Positions 1 through 12,228 of a stretch of DNA of 64,000 nt are shown here, piece after piece. Within the stretch, counting starts at the first letter, position 1. Every line of letters starts with the position of its first letter. The translations under genes were made by a program, and so were the position numbers. The notes under the pieces were generated by a model. That model did not search any database. It was not told where the DNA came from and was given only the letters and a program-made list of their open reading frames with translations. The DNA comes from Lycorma delicatula (taxonomy: Eukaryota > Arthropoda > Insecta > Hemiptera > Fulgoridae), in contig NC_134456.1 in NCBI RefSeq assembly GCF_047948215.1, positions 67,110,029-67,174,028 on the forward strand, in the 5' to 3' direction.

Positions 1-190
1 ACCCAATCAAATACATCCTTTTAAACTTAACGTCAAACAACTTCCTTTTCTCCCTACCTTACCTTACTGCATTAAGTATTCAAACACTGTTTAAATGAAC
101 TTCAGGACAGTTTTCTCTTTTCATTAAGAACGTTACGTTGCTGGGCTTTGCCGAATTTACCAGTATTCTCAATTTACGTAATTAACTTAG
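1..190 (-). mobile_element. Jockey-type reverse transcriptase fragment, mirrored copy
   Basis: This is the exact inverse of 1433-1622 and so carries the same reverse transcriptase-derived codons on the minus strand. It is cut by the window start. It is non-coding debris present only because the segment is duplicated in inverted orientation. Confidence 0.7.
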
Positions 191-549
191 TTAAGATGTA
201 ATTGATCAGTACAATACTGGTCGGGATGTTTGTTTGAGCCGCTTCAAATTTAAAACGGCTGAACCTACCTCCGCAGAATATAGATCACACTAAATTAAAA
301 GAAACATCACATCCCACAAATGTACTTACGTATATGACGATTCAAAGAAAATGAATGCGAAAGTTTGACAAGATTTTCTTTCATTACGCAAAAATATGAA
401 ATTGAGTCAAAAAAATACAAAATACAAATAAAAAGTCACTTCTAAAACAAATTATCTGAAAAATTCTTTATTTCGCATATTGCCAATAACAGTTAAACAA
501 CAATGAATTTTTGTATTTTATTTGGATAATTACTAACTTTGATGTTTTT

Positions 550-600
550 AAAAATTAGAGAGAAATATTTCGGTTAACGAAATATTTCTCTCTAATTTTT
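550..600. repeat. Central 22-bp-stem palindrome
   Basis: Two 22-bp perfect arms (550-571 and 579-600) flank a 7-base centre containing GTTAAC. It forms the tip of the nested inverted repeat and could extrude as a hairpin. Confidence 0.9.
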
Positions 601-701
601 GGCAACTGTTATTACTCTTTGCTAACTCTAACTGTTATTGGCAATATGCGAAATAAAGAATTTTTCAGATAATTTGTTTTAGAAGTGACTTTTTATTTGT
701 A

Positions 702-1208
702 GTCGTTATTTATTTTATCATGAAAAAGAATTAAAGAAGATTTTCTGCAACATTTTATTGTTTTGATTTAAATAAAATTAAATCTCTGAAATTTTATTTA
801 CAACTTCATTCTCTGAATACATTATTTATAAATTCTATTAGAAAGTATTATTTACTTATTGTGAGTCTAAAAAAGCTAATTTATGGTAATTTTTAAAAAG
901 GTTTCCAATTCGTTATTTTTTCTCAAAAAATACTAGAGATATAGTTCCAGGTCCTGGTTTTGTTTTTTTAATTTTTTGGTCAAAAATACATATGAAACTA
1001 CCAATTATGCTCCTTAATTTGGGCCCTAAGACACTAAACCTTCATTTTCTCTTAGATCAGAAAATGAGCTAGCCGTGATATAAAAACAAACAGTTTTGTG
1101 GTATGTTATATGAACATTTTTATAGGTATGCTTCATGAATATATATTCATGAGTATATTATAGGAGTGTACAAATATATCGTTTCAAATAAACTCTTCTT
1201 TCAAATTG
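702..1208. other. Unpaired spacer in the right half of the inverted repeat
   Basis: This 507-bp AT-rich segment interrupts the right arm and has no reverse-complement partner on the left. It was either deleted from the left copy or inserted into the right. No protein similarity was recognised. Confidence 0.7.
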
Positions 1209-1434
1209 TTTTTTGACTCAATTTCATATTTTTGCGTAATGAAAGAAAATCTTGTCAAACTTTCGCATTCATTTTCTTTGAATCGTCATATACGTAAGTA
1301 CATTTGTGGGATGTGATGTTTCTTTTAATTTAGTGTGATCTATATTCTGCGGAGGTAGGTTCAGCCGTTTTAAATTTGAAGCGGCTCAAACAAACATCCC
1401 GACCAGTATTGTACTGATCAATTACATCTTAACT

Positions 1435-1975
1435 AAGTTAATTACGTAAATTGAGAATACTGGTAAATTCGGCAAAGCCCAGCAACGTAACGTTCTTAAT
1501 GAAAAGAGAAAACTGTCCTGAAGTTCATTTAAACAGTGTTTGAATACTTAATGCAGTAAGGTAAGGTAGGGAGAAAAGGAAGTTGTTTGACGTTAAGTTT
1601 AAAAGGATGTATTTGATTGGGTAAGGGATGTCAACTTTCTTTGTCTAACAAGGTTCTGCTATATAAGGCTCTCTTGAAGCCGGTATGGTCTTACGGAATT
1701 GAACTCTGCAACAGTTGTCAGCAATCTGGAGATCACTCAACGGTTCCAAAATAAATATACTATCGAATATAACACAAGCACCGTAGTTGGCTAGGAATTC
1801 TGAGATACTCGATGACATAGGAATTCCATAAGATTGTGAAGAAATTCAAAGTTTACTTTTGAGATTCGAGCCCAGACTGGAGAATCATGTTAATCATAAT
1901 CTACCTTTGAATTTACTAAATAGTGTGAATGTTAGGAGGCTGTGCTTGATCTGATTGATGGACCGTTATGATGAT
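1435..1975 (+). mobile_element. Jockey-clade non-LTR retrotransposon remnant, RT C-terminal part
   Basis: Conceptual translation in changing frames gives VNSAKPSNVTFLMKRENCPE from 1463, then a piece reading KFKRMYLIG, then CQLSLSNKVLLYKALLKPVW followed by SYGIEL around 1635-1710. This is the characteristic Jockey thumb region (LSLSNK-LLYK-LKPIWTYGIQL). A weaker continuation ends near 1975 with a piece reading NVRRLCLI. At least two frameshifts and several stops show that it is dead. The first 190 bp lie inside the inverted-repeat arm. Two other remnants of the same lineage occur at 16.2 kb and 28.6 kb. Confidence 0.8.
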
Positions 1976-4569
1976 GGAGTACCACTTCTTACAATTGTTT
2001 TTTTTATTTTCGGTTATTCAAATTTATGGATAGTTACGTTTATTATTTATCTGTGGTTATCTTAGAGTTATGTTATATTTATTGTTATTTTATTTATCTA
2101 CCCGACTTGGTTATGAAGTTGGTGTGAAGTTACGTATTAATTCTGCATTTAACTATATTTCTGATATTTATCGATAATTAACTTATAATTTATGTGTCAT
2201 TTTATATCCCTTCTTGCGTATTAAAGTTTGATTAATATTTCTACAGTCTGGTGTGGAAAATTATATTAACCTTTGAAAGGTGTTACCTATGCTGAATAGC
2301 ATCTGTGTGAATTTTATGAACTCATTAATATACGTGTAAGAGTTCTTAGACGCTAATAAATATTTTTAAGTTATTTTAGAGTTACTAGTTTTCTTGTATC
2401 TATTCATAGTAATTATTTTTGTACTCGTTAAGAATTATCATTGGGTAATCCTGTTTCAAATGATAATCTATCGTAGATCTTACGTTTAGCTTCAATATGT
2501 AAAGTGATATAAAAAAACGAATTTAGCAAAAAAACTTAGGTAATTAAACATAAATTGTGTTTTTAAGAAGATTTGATTGTTTACTTTAGGTAGAAAATAT
2601 AAATTATGTAAAGACCATAAAATGTATTTCCCTGAAATCAAGTCAGGAGTACTAACTGAATAAAACAATTTTTAAATTATAATTAATAATAATTTTACTG
2701 TTGTGATATTTATAGCATATTCTTTGTAATGAAAGTAAATAAAATAAAATAAAAAAACAAACGGTAGAAAGTAAAAATTACTGGTTAGTTAATTATACTC
2801 ATAAGATGTATTTAAATGACGAAGTGTCTTGTAAATTTTAAGGGCAATTATGTAAAAGCTTTAATAAGAAGAGTTAATCATTGACTTTGACTAATATTTA
2901 AATGAATTATTCTTTTACAAGAAAAAATGTTTATCTTTTTTTTTCTTTTAATACAAAGTCTTTTAAACATTTAAAATGAGAACCGTAAAATAAAATTTAT
3001 ACATTTTCTACGTTACGAGTATTTATAGTATCAAATAAAGATTAGTTCTATCATAGCGGCCATAGCTGATCATATTTCATACTTTTATGTCATTTAAAAA
3101 AATATATAACTGAGTGCTTTAAAGCGCATGAAGAGCAGATTTAGTAGAACACTTACTGGTCCGTATAATTAAAAGTAATTCTCTTCCATGAGCTTTTTTT
3201 TAGTATAATTAAAAGCTTTTATATGTTATAAAGCTTTTACTCGTATATTTTTAAAGCTTTTATTCATAAAAATAACATTTTTCTCCCTCGGATAGATTTA
3301 ATTACTCAAGGTAACTATGTTTTATAAAATATTTTACATCTTGCTTAATAAATTTTGTTTAGTTACGTTGACTTACTTCTTTAAAAAAAATTGTTTACGT
3401 ATCTATTTACGTTGAACACCAGAAAATTATGATATAAAACAAACAATTTAAGGTTAGTTGTCTTAAATACCTACTAATTATGAATTGATTTTCTTTGACC
3501 GTTTATAAAACAAAATTTTCAAAATAAATCTTCGTAAAACATAGAATTTTATTCTTTTTTCTGTGCTTGATTTTAAAAATTGTATAAAAATCAACTTAAC
3601 TTGAAAATTACCTCACAATATTTAAAGTTTTTGAACAGGTGAAAAAACCAATTTTTTTTCCAAAAAAAGCAAACTGGTTTTTCTTATAAAACAATGAAAA
3701 CTGTATAACTGCTGTTTCTTCATAATATTTTTTTAAGTGATTTAAATTACATATCTCGATTGAAAAATATTTAGAAATGTATTCACTAAATTTTATAGAG
3801 TTCTTTCACAAACAGTTTTCGTTTCAGTTTAGTTTTCATAAATTCCCAAGTTACAATGAGTGTGGTTTTTCGTTTTTTTTGTACTGTTTCCTTCTTCAAA
3901 AAAAAAATGGTCTTACTATATATGGCAGAAAGTTATTTAATAAAAACCGGCTTAGTAGATCACTTTTCATGACTATTATTATTATAAAGAGAAACTAAAC
4001 GTAAATGAAAAGAAAATTTTAGAAATTCAAGTAATTTAATCCATCCATTAATTCTTTAGTGGAAAAAACTTCTAGGTGATCAGCTTTTGGCGTAATTTAT
4101 TTATACTATACTATACTATACTAATATATTTATACTTTTTCATCTGAAGATATTTACATAACATTTTGCGTAAATAATTGTGGCTGTGGCTAAAACTGAG
4201 GTAGACTCTTACTAACTGACGGTGTATTTGAAATATTTCTTTACGTGAGATTGTTCTTCTCGTTTTTCGGTGTCCCTTGGTGTTCCAATTAACTTATTTT
4301 CAACTAAGGGGAGATCTACTATCTCAGTATCTACTTCAACCATATTTACTATTCACTTTTAATTTTTCTTTGACTTCTTCACCGAAGTTAAATGTCGGTT
4401 TTGACTAAACAACTGAACAGTGCAAAGTCATGCATCTAGAAATAGAGATAAATCATGGAGTCATACCATTCTTCCTTTAGAAGTGTGTGTTGTTTTCTAT
4501 CAGATAGCTGCAATAAAGCCTAACCTAGGGTTTAAAAATGGTTGTGGTTCTCAATTCTTCACTTCTTAC
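1976..4569. other. AT-rich DNA without recognised genes
   Basis: Long A and T runs and short open frames only. A short (ACTAT)n-like run lies near 4105-4125. Further exons of the minus-strand secreted-protein gene could lie here, but none was recognised with confidence. Confidence 0.5.
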
Positions 4570-4670
4570 TTGTGTAAGACGTGATTTTTCAAAGAAAAGA
4601 CAAACTGGAGATAAATAAAGCACATGAAATTTTTTGTCTGTATACAATTAAATTAATAAAATCAAGTTAC

Positions 4671-4999
4671 CTCTTCTTCGGTGTCAACGTTACGTGTAGT
4701 ATGTTGTTTATTCAGTGTAACCGGCTTTTTAGCTATTGCTAATGTTAAATCATCAATGGTTGTTTTACCAGCTTTTAAATCAGATTGCGGTGGTTTGTGC
4801 AAAAATGTAACTTCTGGTAATACTGGTGGCCTATACCGATAAACAGAAGTTTGTGGTTGGTTATACAAAACGTGAGCCTTTGCTGCTCTTGAAGACTCTT
4901 TCTGTACTGCTGTTACGTCTAAGGCATCATCAAGTAACGCTGCTATAGACACATGGTATGGTGTTTGACGTCTCTGTAGATCAGATGAAGCCTTCTGCT
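4671..4999 (-). CDS. Second coding exon of an unnamed secreted-protein gene
   Basis: The minus strand reads an acceptor TTTACAG, then an open exon beginning with the last two bases of a Glu codon, and ends GAAGAAGAG before a GTAACT donor at 4670. Exon length is 329 bp: two bases completing the split codon plus 109 codons, leaving phase 0. The product is hydrophilic with no membrane segment. It contains DLQRRQTPYHVSIAALLDDA, a Pro-rich stretch PPVLPEVTFLHKPPQSD, and an acidic end (DTEEE). The phase exactly matches the first exon at 17440-17014, which is the main reason for pairing them. If the donor is not used, translation stops three codons on. The protein family was not recognised. The base composition is clearly less AT-rich than the flanks. 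Confidence 0.65.
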
Positions 5000-5020
5000 C
5001 TGTAAACAAAAAATACCCAC

Positions 5021-5045
5021 AATATATATATATATATATATATAT
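5021..5045. repeat. (TA)n microsatellite
   Basis: About 12 TA units lie about 20 bases upstream (minus-strand sense) of the exon 2 acceptor, within the intron. Confidence 0.9.
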
Positions 5046-5807
5046 TCATATACAACACGTAACACGAATTTCTCCCGGGTTTTTTATAACATATTCTACT
5101 TATAAAATAAGAAAAGAGTATCTACAAACGTATATCCTGAAATTCTTCGTTTGCGTGTTAACGGCTAGTGAAAGATTTCACTCAGATTTCAGGTACGCCG
5201 GTGAAATGAGGTGGTACTGAAATTTTTAGGAAATTAATTAAGAGTTAGAATTAGTGACTTATTATGATTTTTAACCTGAAAAATTGAATAAAATAGGTCC
5301 CAGATCAGGTAAAAATCAATAAATCGGTGTAAAATAGGCTGTTGTTTGTTTGACGTACAATAAAATTTGTTAAATTGGTAATAAACACATAAAAATTTTA
5401 AACAAAACGTTTAGAAAATTTAATTTTAAATTAGAATTTAAATTGAGTTTAATGAATTCAAAATTCAATTTTAAATAAATTAAAATTTGTCAGAAAAGTA
5501 CTTTATATGTGATGTAAAGAAAAACCAAATTATTTTCTGGTAATGTGAAAAGTTTGTAAAAACAAAATTTACTGTTAAAAATTGCGGTAAAAAATGTAAA
5601 AAACTAGAAATACACAACAATTGTAAAATATAAATAAACAAAAATCCCTTAGATAATATTTTTATTAATGACAAATAAAATAAATTATGTGAAAAATTGT
5701 TGTGTCAAAGTTGCTAATAAAATTAAAAAAACAGCTGATCAATATGCAATACTATATTAGTGTCTAAATAATTCTGTTATGGTATTAATTTTGTGTGTGA
5801 AATCAAA

Positions 5808-6510
5808 ATGCCTCGTCCAAAGCAGTAGACTGTGAAATACGTTTTACGAATCGCAGGATTCCAAATACCAAAACAATTAGTGTGATTTTTCCCAATTTTC
5901 GGGAAACAAGATCACTATCTAGTATTCGTACCAGCTGCAACCGATCCGTCCAAAACGACGCTGTTATAGATGAAATTATTATCGATGCAGTTCAGTGCAG
6001 TCCAGGGGTCAATAAACGACGTCTTTCTAAGGGGATTGGAGTTTCGAATTTAGTGGTTTGGAGGACACTTAATCTTAAAAAATGTTATCTTTATCATAAA
6101 CATTCAGTTCAACATCTACATCCAGGAGACGATCCGCTTCGTTTGGAGTTCTGCAACTGATGGAATACAAATCAACAACTCTACAAGTATGTTTTGTTGA
6201 CCGACAAGGCAACTTTCACTCGATATGGCGTAAACAATTTTATCAGTGAGCACACGTGAGCAAAAATAAATCCTCAGGAAACGGTGGAAGGCAGTTTTCA
6301 ATACCGATTTAGCGTCAATGTACGGTGCGGCTCTTTTAACAATCAGCTGTTTGGAACGTTCATATTAACTTAAATGCTGAGGTTTACTTTTACTTTCTTC
6401 AAGAAAAATTTCCGTAGCTGCTTGAAGATATTTCTTTAGCACAGAGATGCAATGTATACTTCCACCACGATGGGGCGCTTCCCCAATCTTCTTGTGCTGA
6501 AAACCTAACA
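5808..6510 (+). mobile_element. Tc1/mariner-superfamily transposase relic
   Basis: From the ATG at 5809 the translation, with frame changes, gives FPNFRETRSLSS, then an HTH-like stretch (SPGVNKRRLSKGIGVSNLVVW), then a basic linker with HPGDDPLRLEFCNW. Downstream come the DDE-region pieces LLTDKATFTRYGVNNF, a piece resembling NFQHRFSVNVWCG, and HHDGAL near 6465. This is the order seen in insect Tc1-like transposases with the N-terminal domain described as DUF4817. The first catalytic Asp (TD[KE]ATFTR) and the HDGA motif are recognisable, but internal stops and frameshifts make it inactive. It breaks off after HDGA, so the last third is missing. Its 3' end meets the R1 gag relic, which lies on the other strand. 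Confidence 0.85.
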
Positions 6511-6544
6511 AAACAAAGAACATTGAAACTACAAAAATACCAAC

Positions 6545-8164
6545 CCTACTGAAACTGCCTAAATATCAATCCTGTTTCTTAATAGGTCCCTCGCACGCTT
6601 GTATGCTGGACATTCCTCTGACCAACAATCGTGTTGGGCTGGTTTCCAATACGAAAGCAATTCACACAGGTAGGCAAACTCCCACCCATCCTAAACAGAC
6701 AATCTTTGGCATAGTGAACTTCTTTGCGCCAGTAAGAACAAAGCTCTTTTTCCCTGCACACTTTAGCCTCATGTTAAAATCCTAAACACCGTGAACATCG
6801 ACTCACGTTCAAATAAAACTTTCCTTTACACGGCTAAAAGTCGATAAATAACCTCCCTTTCTTTAAAAATACTGTACGTCACCGCTTATCACATTCCACT
6901 ACACAATGAACAACGTTATTACACGAAATATCACTTCGAACAAATTCTTAAAATCCTCCATAGAGTGATCCGTATTTTGTGCACGGACCGCATCCACAAA
7001 CACTTCTTCACCAATATCCCGCGGAACACCATAAACAATCATCCTGGGCCACAAAATGTTCGTTGCTACAGTTCTTGTTGAATTTTCATTTATACCCTCA
7101 TTGCTCCTAATGTTACGCTCTGACTCACAGTTATTTGCTACAATTATCACAACCTTCGGATTATCTCTCATACTAACGATTGGTAGACCCATCTTCGTGA
7201 TTTTCAAGTTCTTCATCACCTCACTCTTAAAAGACGCAGAGCCAACGCCTTTATCGATTAACATGACTTTGACTTTCACGTTTGCACCACTTCTGAGACC
7301 AAATTCTTGGAAGACGGCAACAAAATGGCTCGCTCCCGCTCATCCTTCCCTGCCATAAATCCTTCTATATTTCCTTGAAGTCTTTGTATCCTCTTGACTG
7401 TCAGTAGATGCAAGAACCGCAGCTTTTGCAGTCGAGAGAGAACGTAAACTAAACTCTTTTCCGTACCGTTCTTGGAGTTCACAACGAACTCCTCAACCTC
7501 AGCACAGAGTCCATTAAACATCTTAGTAATTTCAGTCACAACATCAGTCAAAATAATATCAGAAGAGGCCCACTGCGCCTCTACGTTCCTTAAAACTGCG
7601 GCCTCAACCTTCTTCGCCTTCATCGGAGGAAAAATCTTCTTAGCCTGACTAGTAGCAGGACCAAACAACTTCTCCATTAATTCAACATCCGAATCAGAAT
7701 GGGAATCCTTAGTTTCTACTGTAGGTTTTACCCGTTTCCTCCCTGACTTTTAATGACACCACCAGTCACATCAACAACAATCTCAGTCTCCTCTACCTCA
7801 ACAGTGTCTACATTTTTGAGCCCCGAAGACTCTTTCGAAGAAAAAGCAGGAGGCTTTATCAAGACCCCTTTACCAACCACTTCCACTTCTGTTACGCCTG
7901 ACTAGACACACTTGCCGCCACATTAACCAAACTTTTCCCATGAAAGGCATCCACTCTTCGCCTCTTTCGCCTTCCTCAAACAAACTTGAAACATCTTGTA
8001 ATGATTTTTTTTTTGAGTCTCCTTTAACTGCTGAGCCTTCTCTCTCAAATACATCTCCTGAACTTCCTTATCCCTTTTGTCCTAAGCTACTTTCTCTTTA
8101 GTCTTCCTCTCTTTCTGAGGAAAAAGGGAGTGGGAGGCTCGCCTCCCTCTCCCTTTGTCGACAT
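6545..8164 (-). mobile_element. R1-type non-LTR retrotransposon ORF1 (gag) relic
   Basis: On the minus strand a start at 8164 opens a charged, Lys/Glu-rich N-terminal part. It continues through FPPMKAKKVEAAVLRNVEAQ (about 7677-7570) and RMIVYGVPRDIGEEVFVDAV (near 7030), the latter being the R1/I-type gag domain ending in a short RNA-binding fold. It ends in Cys knuckles: CSYWRKEVHYAKDC with a degraded first knuckle, then CVNCFRIG and, after a frameshift near 6640, HDCWSEECPAYKRA. About 1.6 kb is close to the usual length of such an ORF1. At least four frameshifts or stops are present. ORF2 (endonuclease/RT) should follow to the left but is missing. Confidence 0.8.
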
Positions 8165-9467
8165 TGTCTATTATATTCTGCCCCTTCCTGTTCCGTTTTC
8201 TACTCGTGTGCCCTTCGCACCTTCACAGCTCAAACTGCCTTCCGGCTATGAAATCCAGGTGAATGTTATCCTTCCTTCTTTTCACGATCACTATTCATTC
8301 CAAAAAAAAAGAACAAATGAACAAAATTAAAGATCAAACAAAATCACTAAATTAGTATGTAAATAACACAAAACAATCAAATTAATACCCTAGAAAGAAA
8401 CCCATGTATACAAGAAACTAAACCAATAAATGTCGACGTAAACAGAACAAACCACAATCAGTGTGCCTGTAAACAAACCAATCAACTATTCAGAACAACG
8501 AGATGGCTACTGATGCTGTAATAATAAATATTCAATACAAGTAACACCTATAGCTTGCTTACCAGCTGTTCTAGATGTAGTTAATGTATATCATTACTCT
8601 TAAAGAAAAAAAACTGTAACTAGCTCCACTTTTACCTTTGACGCTTTACATATATCACATTCCTAAGAAAAATTGGTGTAGATAATGTAAAGTAACCAAT
8701 ATGTTATGGATATTGGTTTAGCCCACAATTCTTAGCTAAAATTATAATATTTTATATTTTTAAAGGAATAAAAGTTTAGCGGTACAAAGTTTGATTCAAC
8801 TTGAAATTTATATTTACGGATATGGGTAAAATTTATGTAATTTATTCTTCCATAATATTATTGCATTAAGTACAATTCAGTAATTTATTTACAACAATTC
8901 CATTGTTTATATTAGCAACACGAATGAACTTGCTGATTGAAAACTTTATGTTTTAGATGTTGGCTAATGGAGGATTCAGTAGGGTTTTGTTAGAGCGAAA
9001 ACTTTTGTATCGGGTTAATACTGTTGTTTTAAATGGAACGGTCTTCATTAAAGGTCGTAAAAGCAAAGTGTAAAGCTGTTGTTATCATTGATTACTGTAT
9101 TATTTTCGTTATTTATAAATTCATACATTTCATTTTGATGTAAATATGTTTGTATGTGTTTGTTTTCGCAAAATTAATCTTCTCTTTACATTTTAACGTA
9201 ATGGTTTCTAAAACTACATTTTTTTCACTGTACACACAAAACTAAAAAAATATTTTTTAAGTTAGAAGTTGTTATAAATTTTTTTTTTTATTTAAATTTA
9301 CTGAATAAATTAAGATTTAAAATTTAAATGAATCTCAATTTTATCACGAGACCGAGAAGAGCCCGATAAGAGATAACATTACTTAAAATTTCATAATTGT
9401 TTAAATTTTTTTAATACAATACGTTTTTTCTTTATAGAATTCAAAATAAGAATAAACAAATAAATAA

Positions 9468-9498
<31 letters not shown>

Positions 9499-10794
9499 AA
9501 CATTTTACGTTAGAAGATAATTGAAGCCTGGGTCAAAATTTCAACAACAAAAACTTTAGACAAGAGGTGTTTGGAATGAGACATTGACAATAATTCGATT
9601 TTGAATTAGAATGGAACAACGCTATAAACAACTTTTAAATATTATACAATATGTTATCCTTCTGATAAATAACCATTTCTAAGGGAAAGATTTCATTCAA
9701 CCTATTTTCTTATTCGCAGATTAATAAACAGACAAAATTTTCAAAAATTATTTCTACGTTTGAGATAAATAAATATAAAAAAATAAATTTATGGATACTT
9801 TAAATTGTATAACTGAGATATAAAGATACCACTTGAAAAACGTTAATAGATTATACTGAAGAATTTAGAAAATGTTATTTTCAATCTCTACTATATCAAC
9901 AGTCAATAGAACGGACCTTCATTTCATGACGTATATCGTTAGTGCATAGAACAACCTACACCATTATATTTTACGATTCGCAAGCTAACATTGTCCCCCT
10001 TTTTTTGTAAAATTTGTTCTCAAATATTTTAAAAAAGTTGCTTCATTAAAAATATAACTAACTGCTATGTAACGCTTTGATTATTTGCTTTTCAAAGTTA
10101 CTGGTGAATCATATATGTTTTGCAAGAATTAAATACAAATTTACTCTTAAAATATAATTGCAATAAGAAATAGTATACGCATAAATAAGATACAACCTGT
10201 AAAATGTACCTTTTCAATAATTAAAAATTTTATGAAAATTAAAACTTAATAAAACCGAGTAACATTCATACGAGTATATCCTGACGGCCTGATTGACGTA
10301 TGGTAAATATATAGTTATACTACATACTATATATAGATGAAGACAGAGTATAGTTGAAGATATATACTGTTGAAACAATACATAAAAAAAAAATCAAAAT
10401 AACAAATTGTCTAAATGAACAATGTCTAAATAACAAATTGTATACTGACAATGGTATAATTGTTTCTATCATCACAATAGTTCTGCATTCACCTGATGTA
10501 AACGTTAACAAATTTTATAACAGTAGTGATTCAAGAGATGAAAAAAACAACTGAAAATAATGAAAATTTTTCACAAGCAGAAATATCCAATAAATTACTA
10601 AAAGTATTATTTATTTAAAGAAAATTTTATCTTTAAATTAAATTAAATTGCAATTATAATGACGATAATCAACATGACTTCGTATAGAAAGAAATCACCT
10701 GCTAATATAATCTATAAATATTTAAAACGGTTATTAAGTTAATATAAACATTTTACTAACCTAACCTAAACGTTTTATAAAAAAATCAGATATG
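8165..10794. other. Intron DNA without recognised features
   Basis: 8165-8330 is probably 5' leader of the R1-type element, with G+C higher than its surroundings. The rest is AT-rich low-complexity DNA with no protein similarity recognised. Confidence 0.5.
9472..9498. repeat. (TA)n microsatellite
   Basis: A pure TA tract of about 13 units, preceded by (AAAT)n. Confidence 0.9.
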
Positions 10795-11478
10795 GACATC
10801 AAATGAATTCCTTATACGCCTACTAAATTACATATATATATTTTTATTAAATGAGAAGTACATCAAATTTTATTTCATTAATAACTTCTGATATTTTATA
10901 AATATATTTTTTTTTTGTTATTGGATTATTATTTATCGTAACACTTTTCTACAATGAAAAGTTAATATTTATTAACAAATCAATATATTTAAATTTAAAA
11001 AAAATAAGTTAAAGAACAAAAAAGGGAATGAAATCTGATTAGAACCGATGTACCTTTCCTTTGTAAGATCCAAATATTTCATTAATTAAAATTTGGTTGG
11101 TTATAACACTGGTACCAATGAAAATAAGTACCACGTATGATATATCGTCGAAAAGCTCTCAATGAGGGATTATTACTGCAGTTCCGTAAAAGTCTAAAAT
11201 CCAAATCTTTCTGGATTTTGGGATTTTTTGGTTAAGTCGATTGCAATCAAAAGGGGAGGTGTACAACTGAATATTACAACAGTACTAAATCCAAAATGTC
11301 AACATCCTATGGCTAATCGTTTTTGAGTTATGCGAGATACACACGTACGTACAGACATCAACTCTAAACAAATCAAACTGGATTGATGGATTTGGTCCAT
11401 TTGGTCAAAATGTCCATTTTGACTAAATGGACATTTTTGGTAAATCTTAAAATCGAAATTGTTCGCGATTACAGTACT
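10795..11478 (+). repeat. Family A dispersed repeat, long copy
   Basis: It matches the copies at 14.1 and 22.4 kb along most of their length. It opens with a degraded form of TGTGGACACCAAATGA and shares TCTTTATTTC-type and AATATTTCATTAATTAAAAT segments. It has GATATATCGT plus AAAAGCTCTCAATGA, a TCCAAATC/GGATTTT fold, GGGGAGGTG, the CGTACGTACAGACATC block, and a final CGATTACAGTACTTC. It lacks the terminal AAGGAAGT hairpin. A local TCCATTT/AAATGGA inverted duplication near 11390-11435 is private to this copy. No coding capacity. Confidence 0.85.
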
Positions 11479-12091
11479 TCAATCTACACAGTTGCATTAA
11501 TTTACCTCCAATTCAATCAGTAATTATGCAAATGTCTGAATCTTTAAATTCTCATTAATTAGTTTTTGTTAGCTAGTTTAATAGGTTAATCTATAGGTTA
11601 AGAGATAATACTATCTATCAATGATCTTTTTATTAAAATAAAACACTAATTCCACTGTTCCAATATATTATTTATTTTTTTACCTAATATTCAAACTGAA
11701 ATGTTGTTAACGAGATCATTATACGTTCACATTCTATGTTTTTTTTTTTTTGGTACAAATATTTCAACCTGTATTACCTGTGTTTTTATGTTATTTATTA
11801 GTTCATATACCCAAAGGGATATTTTTTCTTTCATTTTGATATACTTTTTCTTCAAACATTCTCTTTTCTTGGATTGTTATTTTTAATAAGATATTTTTTA
11901 GTTATAACCGCGAGCAAAATAAAGAGTCTGGAATATCAATGTTTGTTATGCAGCAATTGTAACATTGAATATCAATGTTGATTTTAATAAATTTATTTTT
12001 AGTAAATACTTATTTTCTAGCTTATTTTTAAAATCTTCCATGAAATTGTGAAAGATTCAGTAAAAGATGTAAGATTAAAGATAAATTTAAC

Positions 12092-12228
12092 TTCCTTACT
12101 TCCTTGTACGAAGTAAAAGACTGTCATAATAACACGTAGTTGTGCACCTCCCCTTTTGATTGTAATCGACTGAAACAAAAGTGTCAAAAAAAGCCCAAAA
12201 TCCAAAAATATTTAGATTTTAAATTGTA
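12092..12228 (-). repeat. Family A repeat, internally deleted copy
   Basis: Reverse orientation. It keeps the terminal CTTCCTTGTACGAAGTAAAAG hairpin, then jumps to GTAGTTGTGCACCTCCCCTT and the AAAAGCCCAAAATCCAAAAA fold. The block between is deleted. Confidence 0.8.

Larger units (their letters stand above)
1..1622. repeat. Nested inverted repeat with identical outer arms
   Basis: Positions 1-414 are the exact reverse complement of 1209-1622; read base by base, no mismatch was found. Inside lies a second perfect pair, 423-495 with 629-701 (73 bp), and at the centre a third, 550-571 with 579-600. The right side has 507 bp (702-1208) with no counterpart on the left, where only about 8 bp separate the outer and inner arms. 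The pairing reaches the first base of the window, so the left arm may continue outside. The outer arms contain decayed Jockey reverse transcriptase sequence. Old coding debris with identical arms points to a very recent inverted duplication, gene conversion, or an assembly or read artefact. Confidence 0.95.

Noticed and set aside
4290..4440. Minus-strand codon-like stretch left of exon 2
   Set aside because: Stops occur in the frame compatible with the exon 2 phase, and no clean acceptor was found.
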